A DNA stretch of 12,506 bases from Pseudomonadota bacterium (GTDB lineage: Bacteria > Pseudomonadota > Gammaproteobacteria > Burkholderiales > Burkholderiaceae_D): positions 1 to 12,506 of the forward strand of contig JAEZVM010000351.1 in assembly GCA_023420795.1 (NCBI GenBank), written 5' to 3'. How positions within the stretch are numbered: position 1 is the first letter of the stretch; each line of letters begins with the position of its first letter. The translations under genes were made by a program, and so were the position numbers. Positions 1-7,132 of this stretch are shown here, one piece after another. The notes under the pieces are model-generated. The model saw only the letters and a program-made list of their open reading frames with translations. It was not told the DNA's origin and did not search any database.

Positions 1-1668
1 ATCCTGCACCGGGAACAGCCCCTTCGGGATCAGCACGTACAGCAGCACGGTCAGCGCCAGCGTCGCCAGCGCCACCAGCAGCGTCAGCGGCTGCCGCTCC
101 AGCACCCATTGCAGCGCAATATCGTACTGCCCGATCAGCCGGTCGAACAGGCGCTGGATGCGCGCGCCGATGCCATGTTGGCCCGGCGGCGTGGTGGAAT
201 GCCAGCGCGCCGACATCATCGGCACCAGCGTCAGCGACACCACGGCGGAAATCAGGATGGTGATGGCGAGCGTGACGGCGAATTCCCGGAACAGCCGCCC
301 CACCACGTCGCCCATGAACAGCAAGGGGATCAGTACGGCGACCAGCGATACCGTCAGCGAAATGATGGTGAAGCCGATCTGCGTCGCGCCCTTGAGCGCC
401 GCCTGCATCGGTTTTTCGCCCTTTTCAATGTAGCGTGCGATGTTCTCGATCATCACGATCGCATCGTCCACGACAAAACCCGTTGCAATGGTCAGCGCCA
501 TCAGGCTCAGGTTGTTCAGGCTGTAGCCGAGCAGGTACATCGCGCCGCAGGTGCCTATCAGCGAGATCGGCACCGCGAGGCTGGCGATCACCGTCGCGCG
601 CAGGTCATGCAGGAAGGCGAAGATCACCAGTACCACCAGCACCACCGCGAGGAGCAGCTCGATTTCCACATGCTGGACGGAAGCGCGGATGCCGTTGGTG
701 CGGTCGCTCAGCACGTCGACCTGTACCGAGGCCGGCAGGCTATCGCGCAGTTCCGGCAGCCGTTCCTTGATCGCATCGACCGTCGCGATCACGTTGGCGC
801 CCGGCTGGCGCTGCACGTTCAGGATGACCGCCGGCTTCAGGCCGGCCCAGGCGGCGAGCCGGACGTTTTCCGCGCTGTCGACCACCTGCGCGACTTCCGA
901 CAGGCGCACTGGCGCGCCATTGCGCCAGGCGACGATCAGGTTCTTGTAATCAGCGACAGTCAGCAGCTGGTCGTTGGCATTGATGGAAAAGGAACGCGTC
1001 GGTCCGTCGATGCTGCCCTTGGCGCTGTTGGCGTTGGCGGCGGCAATCGCGGTGCGCAGCGTGTCCAGCCCCAATCCTTGCGACGCGAGCGCCTGCGTGT
1101 CGGCCTGGATGCGCACCGCCGGTCGCTGGCCGCCTGACAGCGTGACGAGGCCGACGCCGGACACCTGGCTGATCTTCAGCGCCAGCCGGGTATTGACGAG
1201 ATTCTGCACCTCGGTCAGCGGCAGCGTGTCGGACGTGATCGCCAGCGTCAGCACCGGTGCATCCGCCGGATTAACCTTCGCATACACCGGCGGCGCCGGC
1301 AGGTCGGCCGGCAGCAGCGAGGCGGAGGCATTGATCGCAGCCTGCACTTCCTGCTCGGCCACGTCCAGCGTCTCGCCCAGCCCGAACTGCAACGTGACGA
1401 TGGATACGCCGGCGGCGCTGGTGGAACTCATGCGCTGCAACCCCGACATCTGGCCGAATTGCCGCTCCAGCGGCGCGGTCACGCTGCGACTCATCACTTC
1501 CGGGCTGGCGCCGGGGTACAGCGTCTGCACCTGGATGGTCGGGAAATCGACCTGCGGCAACGCCGACAGTGGCAGAAAGCGAAAACCGATGAGGCCGGCC
1601 AGCACGATCGCCAGCATCAGCAGCGAGGTGGCGACCGGCCTTTCGATGAAGGGACGCGACGGGCTCAT
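1..1668 (-). CDS. mdtB: MdtB-type RND multidrug efflux permease, N-terminal part (runs off the left edge)
   Basis: Inner-membrane permease of a tripartite RND pump; such proteins use the proton gradient to push drugs and bile-salt-like compounds through a periplasmic adaptor and outer-membrane channel. The frame is open for 556 codons from the ATG at 1668 to base 1, about half of the usual 1030-1040 residues, so the rest lies outside the window. Visible parts: TM1 at about residues 13-33 (FIERPVATSLLM start), the periplasmic porter domain at about 40-330 with GQMSGLQRMSS and SGGQRPAVRI, then a TM2-TM6 block from about 337. TM4 carries the paired aspartates D401-D402 (TGFVVDDAIVMIENI) of the proton relay. 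The match to remembered Escherichia coli MdtB is close along the whole stretch, and better than to AcrB. The start codon overlaps the mdtA stop as ATGA, with AAGG four bases upstream. Downstream mdtC would be expected but is not seen. Confidence 0.93.
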   Translation of the reverse strand, partial: MSPSRPFIERPVATSLLMLAIVLAGLIGFRFLPLSALPQVDFPTIQVQTLYPGASPEVMSRSVTAPLERQFGQMSGLQRMSSTSAAGVSIVTLQFGLGETLDVAEQEVQAAINASASLLPADLPAPPVYAKVNPADAPVLTLAITSDTLPLTEVQNLVNTRLALKISQVSGVGLVTLSGGQRPAVRIQADTQALASQGLGLDTLRTAIAAANANSAKGSIDGPTRSFSINANDQLLTVADYKNLIVAWRNGAPVRLSEVAQVVDSAENVRLAAWAGLKPAVILNVQRQPGANVIATVDAIKERLPELRDSLPASVQVDVLSDRTNGIRASVQHVEIELLLAVVLVVLVIFAFLHDLRATVIASLAVPISLIGTCGAMYLLGYSLNNLSLMALTIATGFVVDDAIVMIENIARYIEKGEKPMQAALKGATQIGFTIISLTVSLVAVLIPLLFMGDVVGRLFREFAVTLAITILISAVVSLTLVPMMSARWHSTTPPGQHGIGARIQRLFDRLIGQYDIALQWVLERQPLTLLVALATLALTVLLYVLIPKGLFPVQD

Positions 1669-2966
1669 TGCGCCTTCCCGGCAGCGCCGGCCGGCGGCCG
1701 CGAGGAGGCATCCGGCCCGCCGTTCTTTCCGTCGCCCGGCAGGTTGACGCTCGCGCCGTCCTTGAGCCGGTCCGCGCCCTCGGTGATCACCTGCTCGCCT
1801 GCCGTCAGTCCCGATGTGATCTGCACCTTATCGGCCGTCATCAGGCCGCGCTTCACCGGGCGCAGCGACACGGTGCGCTCAGCGGCGTTGAGCACATACA
1901 CATACTCGCCCTCGCCGCCGTGGCGCACCGCCGTCACCGGCACCGTCAGCGCGCCCTCGATGGTCTGCAGCTGCAGCCGTACGTTGACGAACTGGCTGGG
2001 AAACAGCGCATGTTTCGCATTCGAAAAACGGGCTTTTGCGCGCACCGTGCCGGTCTGCACATCGACCTGGTTGTCCATCGCCAGAAAGCGGCCGGTATCC
2101 AGCAGGGTCGTGCGACTGCGGTCGAACGCCTCCACCGGCAGCGCCGCGCCTTCGTTGATACGCAGGCGCAGTTCACCAATGCGGTCCTGCGGCACCGCAA
2201 ATTCGACGTCGATCGGCTCGGTTTGCGTGATGACGACGATGCCGTTGGCGTCGCCCGGTCCGATCACGTTGCCGATATCGGCCGCGCGCAGGCCCACGCG
2301 CCCGCCGATCGGTGCGTTGACCCGGGTGTAGCCGAGGTTCAGCCGCGCGGTGCCCTCGGCGGCGCGGTCGGCGATCACCGTGCCTTCCAACTGCTTGACC
2401 AGCGCCGCCTGCGTATCGACCTCCTGGCGCGCAATCGAATCCTGCTCCAGCAGCGTGCGGTAGCGTTCCAGCGTCAGCCTAGCGTTCTCCAGCTGCGCCT
2501 CGTCGCGCTTGCGCTGGCCGGTGGCCTGCATCAGCGCCATTTCGAACTGGCGCGGATCGATGGTCGCCAGCAACTGGCCGGCCTTGACCATTTCCCCTTC
2601 GCGGAAATGAATCTTCTGCAGCACGCCCGATACCTGCGGCCGCACCACGGCAGTGGCGGTGGCGGTCACGGTGCCGAGCGCATCGACGATGACCGGCAAG
2701 TCGGTCCGCTCGACGCTCGCCACGCCGACTGTCGTCATCGGCGGCCCGCCCCGCCAGCCGCCGCCCGGCCGCCCGCTGCCCGGCCCTCCCTCGTCCTGCG
2801 CGGGCTGGTGCGTTAGATACCAGGCAAGCCAGCCAAGTGCAGCCAGCCCGAGAAGGGCAACGACCACGCCGATGAGGGATTTGCGTCCTGTTTTTTGCGC
2901 GGATTTGCGCCCGGCGACGTTAGACGATGTTTCTGCTTGCTGATTGTTATCTTCTTGCGACTTCAT
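1665..2966 (-). CDS. mdtA: MdtA-type RND efflux periplasmic adaptor (membrane fusion protein)
   Basis: Periplasmic adaptor that links the RND permease to an outer-membrane channel. The 433-residue product has a cytoplasmic tail, one membrane anchor at about residues 31-51, a Gly/Pro-rich linker at about 58-76, a lipoyl/barrel-sandwich half (VRPQVSGVLQKIHFREGEMVKAGQ, 108-131), an alpha-hairpin coiled coil at about 138-205, the second lipoyl half (YTRVNAPIGGRVGLR, 213-227), then beta-barrel and membrane-proximal domains up to about 405. The Pro/Gly-rich tail is not typical of a folded domain. I chose the ATG at 2966 because AAGGG stands seven bases before it; the frame stays open upstream to 3125, but that would add 53 residues with no adaptor homology and run into the htpG promoter. 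The stop overlaps the permease start by four bases, so the two are translationally coupled. No dedicated promoter was clear. Confidence 0.92.
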   Translation of the reverse strand: MKSQEDNNQQAETSSNVAGRKSAQKTGRKSLIGVVVALLGLAALGWLAWYLTHQPAQDEGGPGSGRPGGGWRGGPPMTTVGVASVERTDLPVIVDALGTVTATATAVVRPQVSGVLQKIHFREGEMVKAGQLLATIDPRQFEMALMQATGQRKRDEAQLENARLTLERYRTLLEQDSIARQEVDTQAALVKQLEGTVIADRAAEGTARLNLGYTRVNAPIGGRVGLRAADIGNVIGPGDANGIVVITQTEPIDVEFAVPQDRIGELRLRINEGAALPVEAFDRSRTTLLDTGRFLAMDNQVDVQTGTVRAKARFSNAKHALFPSQFVNVRLQLQTIEGALTVPVTAVRHGGEGEYVYVLNAAERTVSLRPVKRGLMTADKVQITSGLTAGEQVITEGADRLKDGASVNLPGDGKNGGPDASSRPPAGAAGKAQ

Positions 2967-3042
2967 TGATTTCCCTTGCGGGACAGGCCAGAAAAGGATC
3001 GGACCCGCCCCGGAGATGAGTGTTTCCGGATGTTCTCGTTTT

Positions 3043-3082
3043 TTTGTATCCCTGAATTGTCCACCGTCCAGGGATTTGTATC
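3043..3082. repeat. Short direct and inverted repeats upstream of mdtA
   Basis: The eight-base word TTTGTATC occurs at 3043-3050 and again at 3075-3082, and TCCCTG at 3049-3054 is matched by its reverse complement CAGGGA at 3069-3074. The cluster lies 77-116 bases upstream of the mdtA start and 29 bases before the htpG sigma-32 promoter. It could be a binding site for an efflux regulator or a local hairpin; neither is shown, and repeats this short can arise by chance. Confidence 0.3.
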
Positions 3083-3110
3083 GAAATGTGTAAGCCGGTT
3101 CGGCCGCACT

Positions 3111-3138
3111 CTTGAAATATTTCAATCCAGCCCTATCT
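3111..3138 (+). promoter_or_regulatory. Sigma-32 (RpoH) heat-shock promoter of htpG
   Basis: CTTGAA at 3111-3116 and CCCTATCT at 3131-3138 are separated by 14 bases. This fits the RpoH consensus (CTTGAA, 13-15 bases, CCCCATnT) with one change in the -10 element. Transcription would start near 3145, giving a leader of about 50 bases before the htpG ATG. htpG is a classic RpoH-regulon gene, which supports the call. The -35 element overlaps a perfect 14-base palindrome, TTGAAATATTTCAA, at 3112-3125. Confidence 0.82.
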
Positions 3139-3193
3139 TGGCAAAAACTTCATTCTTGTTCTTCTTAACGACTCTCCACTCTAGAGGTAAAAA

Positions 3194-5107
3194 ATGGCCG
3201 TAACCGAAAAGCAAACCCTGGGTTTTCAGGCAGAAGTCAAGCAACTGCTGCAACTGATGATTCATTCCTTGTACTCCAACAAGGAAATCTTCCTGCGCGA
3301 ACTAATCTCGAACGCGTCCGACGCCTCGGACAAGCTGCGCTTCGAAGCAATCAACAACAACGCGCTGTTCGAGAACGATCCTGAGCTGAAGATCAAGCTC
3401 ACCTTCGACAAGGCCGCGCGCACCATCACCATTTCCGACAACGGCATCGGCATGAGCCGGCAGGACACGATCGACCACCTCGGCACCATCGCCAAGTCGG
3501 GCACCAAGGAGTTCTTCTCGAAACTGTCCGGCGACCAGCAGAAGGATGCGGCGCTGATCGGCCAGTTCGGCGTGGGCTTCTACTCTGCCTTCATCGTCGC
3601 CGACAAAATCACCGTCGAGACCCGCCGCGCCGGCCTGCCGGCTTCCGAAGGCGTGCGCTGGGAGTCGGGCGGCGAAGGCGATTTCAGCGTCGAAGCAATC
3701 GACAAGGCTTCTCGCGGCACCGACATCACGTTGCACTTGCGCGAAGGCGAAGACGAGCTGCTGTCGGTCTGGAAGCTGAAGTCCATCATCCGCAAGTATT
3801 CCGACCATATCTCGCTGCCCATCCTGATGAAGAAGGAAGAGTGGGACGAAGAAAAGAAGGAAACCGTGGTCAAGGATGAATTCGAGACCGTCAACCAGGC
3901 CAGCGCGCTGTGGACCCGCAGCAAGTCCGACATCACGCCGGAGCAGTACAACGAGTTCTACAAGCATGTGTCGCACGACTTCGAGGAGCCGCTGACCTTC
4001 ACGCATAACCGCGTCGAGGGCCGCAGCGAGTACACGCAACTGCTGTACATTCCGCAGCGCGCGCCCTTCGACCTGTGGGACCGCAACAAGCGCGGCGGCA
4101 TCAAGCTGTATGTGAAGCGCGTGTTCATCATGGACGACGCGGAACAGCTGATGCCGGTCTACCTGCGCTTCGTGAAGGGCGTGATCGACTCGGCGGACCT
4201 GCCGCTGAACGTGTCGCGTGAAATCCTGCAGGAGTCGCGCGACGTGAAGGTGATCCGCGAAGGCTCGACCAAGCGCGTGCTCGGCCTGCTGGAAGAACTG
4301 GCCAACAGCGAGGAACAGGAGCAGAAGGACAAGTACGCAACCTTCTGGAAGGAATTCGGCCAGGTGCTGAAGGAAGGCATCGGCGAGGACCATGGCAACA
4401 AGGAGCGGATCGCCAAGCTGCTGCGTTTCGCTTCCACGCATAACGATTCCGATGCGCAGAACGTGTCGTTTGCCGACTACATCGGCCGCATGAAGGAAGG
4501 CCAGGACAAGATTTATTACGTCACCGCCGAGAACTACACGGCGGCGAAGAACAGCCCGCATCTCGAAATCTTCCGCAAGAAGGGCGTTGAAGTGCTGCTG
4601 CTGACCGACCGCGTCGACGAGTGGATGCTGTCCTTCCTGCATGAAGTGGAAGGCAAGGAACTGGCATCGGTCGCCAAGGGCGGCCTCGACCTCGGCAAGC
4701 TGGAAGACGAAGCCGAGAAGAAGCAGCACGAGGAAACCGAGACGCAGTTCAAGGATTTGGTCGAGAAGATGAAGACCGCGCTGGCCGACAAGGCCAAGGA
4801 TGTGCGCGTGACCTTCCGCCTGACCGATTCGCCGGCCTGCCTGGTCGCGGACGAGCATGAGCTGTCCGGCAACCTGGTGCGCATGCTGAAGGCGGCCGGC
4901 CAGAACGCGCCAGAGTCCAAGCCTATCCTCGAAATCAACCCGGACCATCCGCTGGTGCAGCGCCTGAAGTACGAGGAAGCGAAGTTCGACGACTGGTCGC
5001 ACATCCTGTTCGATCAGGCGACGCTGGCCGAAGGCGGCAACCTCGCCGACCCGGCAAGCTTTGTGAAGCGCCTCAACGAGATGCTGCTGGGAATGGCGGG
5101 CAAGTAA
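3194..5107 (+). CDS. htpG: Molecular chaperone HtpG (Hsp90 family)
   Basis: Cytosolic ATP-dependent Hsp90 chaperone, a dimer that remodels client proteins late in folding together with the DnaK system. The 637-residue length is normal for the family. The N-terminal GHKL ATPase domain shows all signature motifs: ELISNASDASDKLRF with the catalytic Glu36 and Mg/ATP-binding Asn40, DNGIGM at 82-87, GTIAKSGTKEF at 97-107 (ATP lid), and IGQFGVGFYSAF at 122-133. The middle domain (about 230-440) contains LPLNVSREILQ, and the C-terminal dimerisation domain ends in a short MLLGMAGK tail without the eukaryotic MEEVD. The start is fixed by AGAGG at 3183-3187, six bases before the ATG, and by the N-terminal MAVTEKQTLGFQAEVKQLL typical of bacterial HtpG. 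It is a single-gene transcript between a heat-shock promoter and a strong terminator. Confidence 0.98.
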   Translation: MAVTEKQTLGFQAEVKQLLQLMIHSLYSNKEIFLRELISNASDASDKLRFEAINNNALFENDPELKIKLTFDKAARTITISDNGIGMSRQDTIDHLGTIAKSGTKEFFSKLSGDQQKDAALIGQFGVGFYSAFIVADKITVETRRAGLPASEGVRWESGGEGDFSVEAIDKASRGTDITLHLREGEDELLSVWKLKSIIRKYSDHISLPILMKKEEWDEEKKETVVKDEFETVNQASALWTRSKSDITPEQYNEFYKHVSHDFEEPLTFTHNRVEGRSEYTQLLYIPQRAPFDLWDRNKRGGIKLYVKRVFIMDDAEQLMPVYLRFVKGVIDSADLPLNVSREILQESRDVKVIREGSTKRVLGLLEELANSEEQEQKDKYATFWKEFGQVLKEGIGEDHGNKERIAKLLRFASTHNDSDAQNVSFADYIGRMKEGQDKIYYVTAENYTAAKNSPHLEIFRKKGVEVLLLTDRVDEWMLSFLHEVEGKELASVAKGGLDLGKLEDEAEKKQHEETETQFKDLVEKMKTALADKAKDVRVTFRLTDSPACLVADEHELSGNLVRMLKAAGQNAPESKPILEINPDHPLVQRLKYEEAKFDDWSHILFDQATLAEGGNLADPASFVKRLNEMLLGMAGK

Positions 5108-5132
5108 GCGCCGCGCTGCTGAGCAAACCAAG

Positions 5133-5163
5133 AAGGGCTGCCGGATCGGGCAGCCCTTTTTTA
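5133..5163 (+). terminator. Rho-independent terminator of htpG
   Basis: A ten-base perfect stem, AAGGGCTGCC (5133-5142) with GGCAGCCCTT (5149-5158), closes a six-base loop and runs into a T tract (5157-5162). It begins 25 bases after the htpG stop. Read on the minus strand the stem has no good U tract, so it acts mainly on htpG; the convergent terC ends 20 bases further right. Confidence 0.93.
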
Positions 5164-5182
5164 TCTACCGTCCAGCGATAGT

Positions 5183-6169
5183 TCATTGCCGGGAGTGGCC
5201 TGCTTTCTTGCCGTGCTCGGGGAATCTCGGTGCGGTCCGCACACTCAACAGCATTGTGATCGCCAGCACAACGACCACGACGCCGAGCGAAACAAGGACG
5301 GGAATCTTGATGAAATCAACCATAAGCATCTTCGCGCCTATGAACAGCAGGATGACGGCAAGGCCGTAGTTGAGAAGGTGGAACTTGGACGCGACTGCGG
5401 CGAGCAGGAAGAACATGGCCCTGAGGCCGAGGATCGCGAAGACGTTCGAGCTGAGGACAATGAACGGATCAGTGGTAATCGCGAAGATTGCCGGGATCGA
5501 GTCCACCGCGAAGATCACATCGACGATACCAACCATCGCCACGACCATGAGCAACGGAGTGGCGATACGCCTGCCGTTCTCCATAGTAAAGAAGCGCTCG
5601 CCGTCGAAGCTTGACGACACGTGCATCAGGCGACGGAGCAGTTTCAGCCCGGGATTGTCCTCCAGGTCTGGTGCCTTCCCCGCCGCCAGCCACATCTTCA
5701 CCCCTGTTACCACCAGCAGCGCACCAAACAGGTACAAGATCCAGTGGAACCGCGTCACCAGCCAGCTGCCGATCAGGATCATGATGGTACGCAGCACGAT
5801 CGCTCCGATCACCCCGATCATCAGTACCCGCTTCTGGTATTCCGCTGGCACCGAAAAATAGGTGAAGATCATCAGGAAAACGAAGATGTTATCGACTGCG
5901 AGCGATTTCTCGATCAGGTAGCCGGTCAGAAATTCCAGTGCGCGCGCGTTGGCCTGCGTGACATCTCCGGTTGCATCGTGCACCGCCCACCAGAAGAGAG
6001 CATTGAAGGCCAGGCTCAGGCCTATCCACGCGAGAGACCAGTGCAAGGCTTCCCGCACCGAGACAACGTGCGCTCCCTGGCGGTGCAGCAGCACGAAATC
6101 GACGAAGAGCGCAGCAATGACGCTGACAACAAAAAAAACGAGCAGCCAGTCGGGTGCAATGGTGTTCAT
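5183..6169 (-). CDS. TerC/Alx-family integral membrane protein, probable manganese exporter
   Basis: Polytopic inner-membrane protein of 328 residues in the TerC/Alx family. Family members such as Escherichia coli Alx are linked to manganese export and alkaline pH response; others are tied to tellurite resistance, but no ter operon surrounds this one. The two family motifs are present: EKSLAVDNIFVF (residues 87-98) and DVIFAVDSIPAIFA (217-230), whose Glu87, Asp93, Asp217 and Asp223 lie inside predicted membrane helices as expected for metal ligands. About nine hydrophobic segments are visible, and the tail is short and basic. The ATG at 6169 has GGAG seven bases upstream. A manganese riboswitch lies directly upstream and can mask that GGAG, which strongly supports a manganese role over tellurite. 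The gene may be called alx or terC; I leave the symbol open. It follows the universal stress gene on the same strand. Confidence 0.93.
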   Translation of the reverse strand: MNTIAPDWLLVFFVVSVIAALFVDFVLLHRQGAHVVSVREALHWSLAWIGLSLAFNALFWWAVHDATGDVTQANARALEFLTGYLIEKSLAVDNIFVFLMIFTYFSVPAEYQKRVLMIGVIGAIVLRTIMILIGSWLVTRFHWILYLFGALLVVTGVKMWLAAGKAPDLEDNPGLKLLRRLMHVSSSFDGERFFTMENGRRIATPLLMVVAMVGIVDVIFAVDSIPAIFAITTDPFIVLSSNVFAILGLRAMFFLLAAVASKFHLLNYGLAVILLFIGAKMLMVDFIKIPVLVSLGVVVVVLAITMLLSVRTAPRFPEHGKKAGHSRQ

Positions 6170-6176
6170 TGAGGGT

Positions 6177-6222
6177 CTCCAGCAATTGCTTGGTTAAAAA
6201 CAGGCAAAGAGTCTTGCTGGAG
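6177..6222 (-). promoter_or_regulatory. Expression platform: anti-SD pairing before terC/alx
   Basis: In the RNA, CTCCAGCAA (6222-6214) at the 3' side of the aptamer is the exact complement of TTGCTGGAG (6185-6177), which holds the terC GGAG ribosome binding site. The nine-base helix uses AGCAA of the aptamer's conserved AGCAAGAC, so aptamer folding and SD masking exclude each other. Manganese binding should therefore free the SD and switch translation on. No strong intrinsic terminator is seen here, so control is probably translational. Confidence 0.75.
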
Positions 6223-6321
6223 GGCCTTGAGGGTCCGATGCGGATCCGGGACCGTGAGAATCACGAGTCCGTATTGACGGGCTACCGCTGCGGCGAGTGC
6301 CGCGCGCTACTCCCTCTTTGC
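6204..6321 (-). promoter_or_regulatory. yybP-ykoY manganese riboswitch aptamer
   Basis: The minus-strand RNA from 6321 to 6204 has the conserved parts of the yybP-ykoY (Mn2+) riboswitch in order: an eight-base P1 stem, GCAAAGAG (6321-6314) with CTCTTTGC (6211-6204); the L1 segment GAGGGAGUAGC (6316-6306); the L3 segment GCCCGUCAAUACGG (6282-6269); and the closing AGCAAGAC (6218-6211). The order and wording match characterised members, where L1 and L3 dock to form the Mn2+ site. It sits 35 bases upstream of a TerC/Alx gene, the commonest target of this class in proteobacteria. Confidence 0.95.
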
Positions 6322-6355
6322 TTGAAATCTATGAGTGAAACTATTCGGCGCACTT

Positions 6356-6778
6356 TCAGCGGACAATCAGCACCGGCGTCTTGCAATGAGCGAGAACCTT
6401 GGCGGTTACCGAACCCGTCACCAGGTTGCCGAGCGCGGAATGCCCATGAGAACCCATCACAATCAGGTCATATCCGTCTTTCGTCGCGGTCTCTGCAATG
6501 CCCTCGGCTGAATGGCCGTGCTTGTATTGCGTCTTGAGCCTGTATCCTTTCTCTTCAAAAAACTGACGAGCGGGATCAAGCACCTTCCCGGCTTCATCCC
6601 TGTAGTAATCGGTCAAGATTTCCTTGCCCACCACCGCTCCGGCATGCGGCGGCACTTCCGGTACGACATGGAGCACCATGTATTCATGTTCGGGATTAAA
6701 CAGCGCGGGATGCGCAGTCACATATTCCTGCGCGCGCCGGGCACACGCACTGCCATCGACGGCAATGAGAATCTTCAT
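6356..6778 (-). CDS. Universal stress protein, UspA family
   Basis: Cytosolic single-domain universal stress protein of 140 residues, the usual size. It begins with the family beta-strand MKILIAVDGS, where Asp8 contacts adenine in related proteins, and ends with HCKTPVLIVR. The ATP-binding signature G-2X-G-9X-G-S is intact (MGSHGHSALGNLVTGS, residues 108-123), placing it with the ATP-binding UspFG/MJ0577 type rather than the non-binding UspA type. I chose the ATG at 6778 because GAGG stands five bases before it; an upstream in-frame start at 6811 would add 11 residues before the conserved first strand. It lies upstream of the riboswitch and terC on the same strand, so read-through is possible. 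Its substrate or partner cannot be inferred. Confidence 0.93.
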   Translation of the reverse strand: MKILIAVDGSACARRAQEYVTAHPALFNPEHEYMVLHVVPEVPPHAGAVVGKEILTDYYRDEAGKVLDPARQFFEEKGYRLKTQYKHGHSAEGIAETATKDGYDLIVMGSHGHSALGNLVTGSVTAKVLAHCKTPVLIVR

Positions 6779-6855
6779 GGCGTCCTCTACGCAAAGGACA
6801 AGGGCATGCATGGTGAATTGCCTTCATGGCAGCGCATCATGCATTCATCGATCAG

Positions 6856-6868
6856 CTTGTTGAACAAG
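6856..6868. repeat. Palindrome CTTGTT-G-AACAAG upstream of the stress gene
   Basis: A six-base perfect inverted repeat with a one-base centre lies about 80 bases upstream of the universal stress gene start, in an AT-richer stretch. One-base spacing is too tight for a hairpin, so if functional it is a protein-binding site. It is not an exact FNR box (TTGAT-N4-ATCAA). Confidence 0.3.
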
Positions 6869-6955
6869 TTAGATCATTTTTTTCCCCGAAAAAGGTACAG
6901 AAACAGGAGGCAAACTTCGGATTACTGGAAGCCTTTATTGCTCCTCGAGGATGCG

Positions 6956-7132
6956 ATGAAGAAAGAGCCGCGCGAAGTGGCATTCCCGTTTGTCCGTGCC
7001 AAGACAGGATGCGCACAGTGTCATGCGGCTCCACTGATAATGAGTGGCCCTGGCTTCACGCTATCGAAGCCTTGCCTCCGCTACGCTGCCTGGTCCGGAA
7101 CGAAAACCGGTAGCCATTCAGAAGCGTGCTGA
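6956..7132 (+). CDS. Possible small protein with a CXXCH motif (doubtful)
   Basis: A 58-codon frame starts at an ATG that has GAGG five bases upstream, and encodes MKKEPREVAFPFVRAK followed by GCAQCHAAP, a c-type heme attachment pattern at residues 19-23. There is no signal peptide and no axial Met in the usual place. Its last 77 bases overlap the 3' end of the acyltransferase on the other strand. It may be a real small protein, a remnant of a cytochrome c domain, or chance. I do not recognise it. The rest of the 277-base gap (6779-7055) shows only the palindrome at 6856. Confidence 0.2.
   Translation: MKKEPREVAFPFVRAKTGCAQCHAAPLIMSGPGFTLSKPCLRYAAWSGTKTGSHSEAC

Noticed and set aside
109..1137. 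Long plus-strand frame over the left edge
   Set aside because: It is antisense to mdtB, which matches the MdtB family residue by residue; the plus-strand product is low-complexity His/Arg/Gln-rich.
2967..3125. Upstream extension of mdtA by 53 codons
   Set aside because: It has no adaptor-like sequence, overlaps the htpG promoter and lacks a ribosome binding site, whereas the ATG at 2966 has AAGGG at a good distance.
3302..5131. A 609-codon open frame antisense to htpG
   Set aside because: It mirrors htpG almost end to end, its product resembles no protein family and is rich in His/Gln/Leu as expected from reverse reading of a high-GC gene. HtpG is certain.
5183..6169. Tellurite resistance operon
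   Set aside because: Only a TerC-family protein is present, with no terZABDE genes, and the manganese riboswitch in front indicates an Alx-like role.
6856..6890. Terminator made of CTTGTTGAACAAG and the following T run on the plus strand
   Set aside because: The one-base centre cannot form a hairpin loop, the T run is offset by six bases, and no plus-strand gene ends here.
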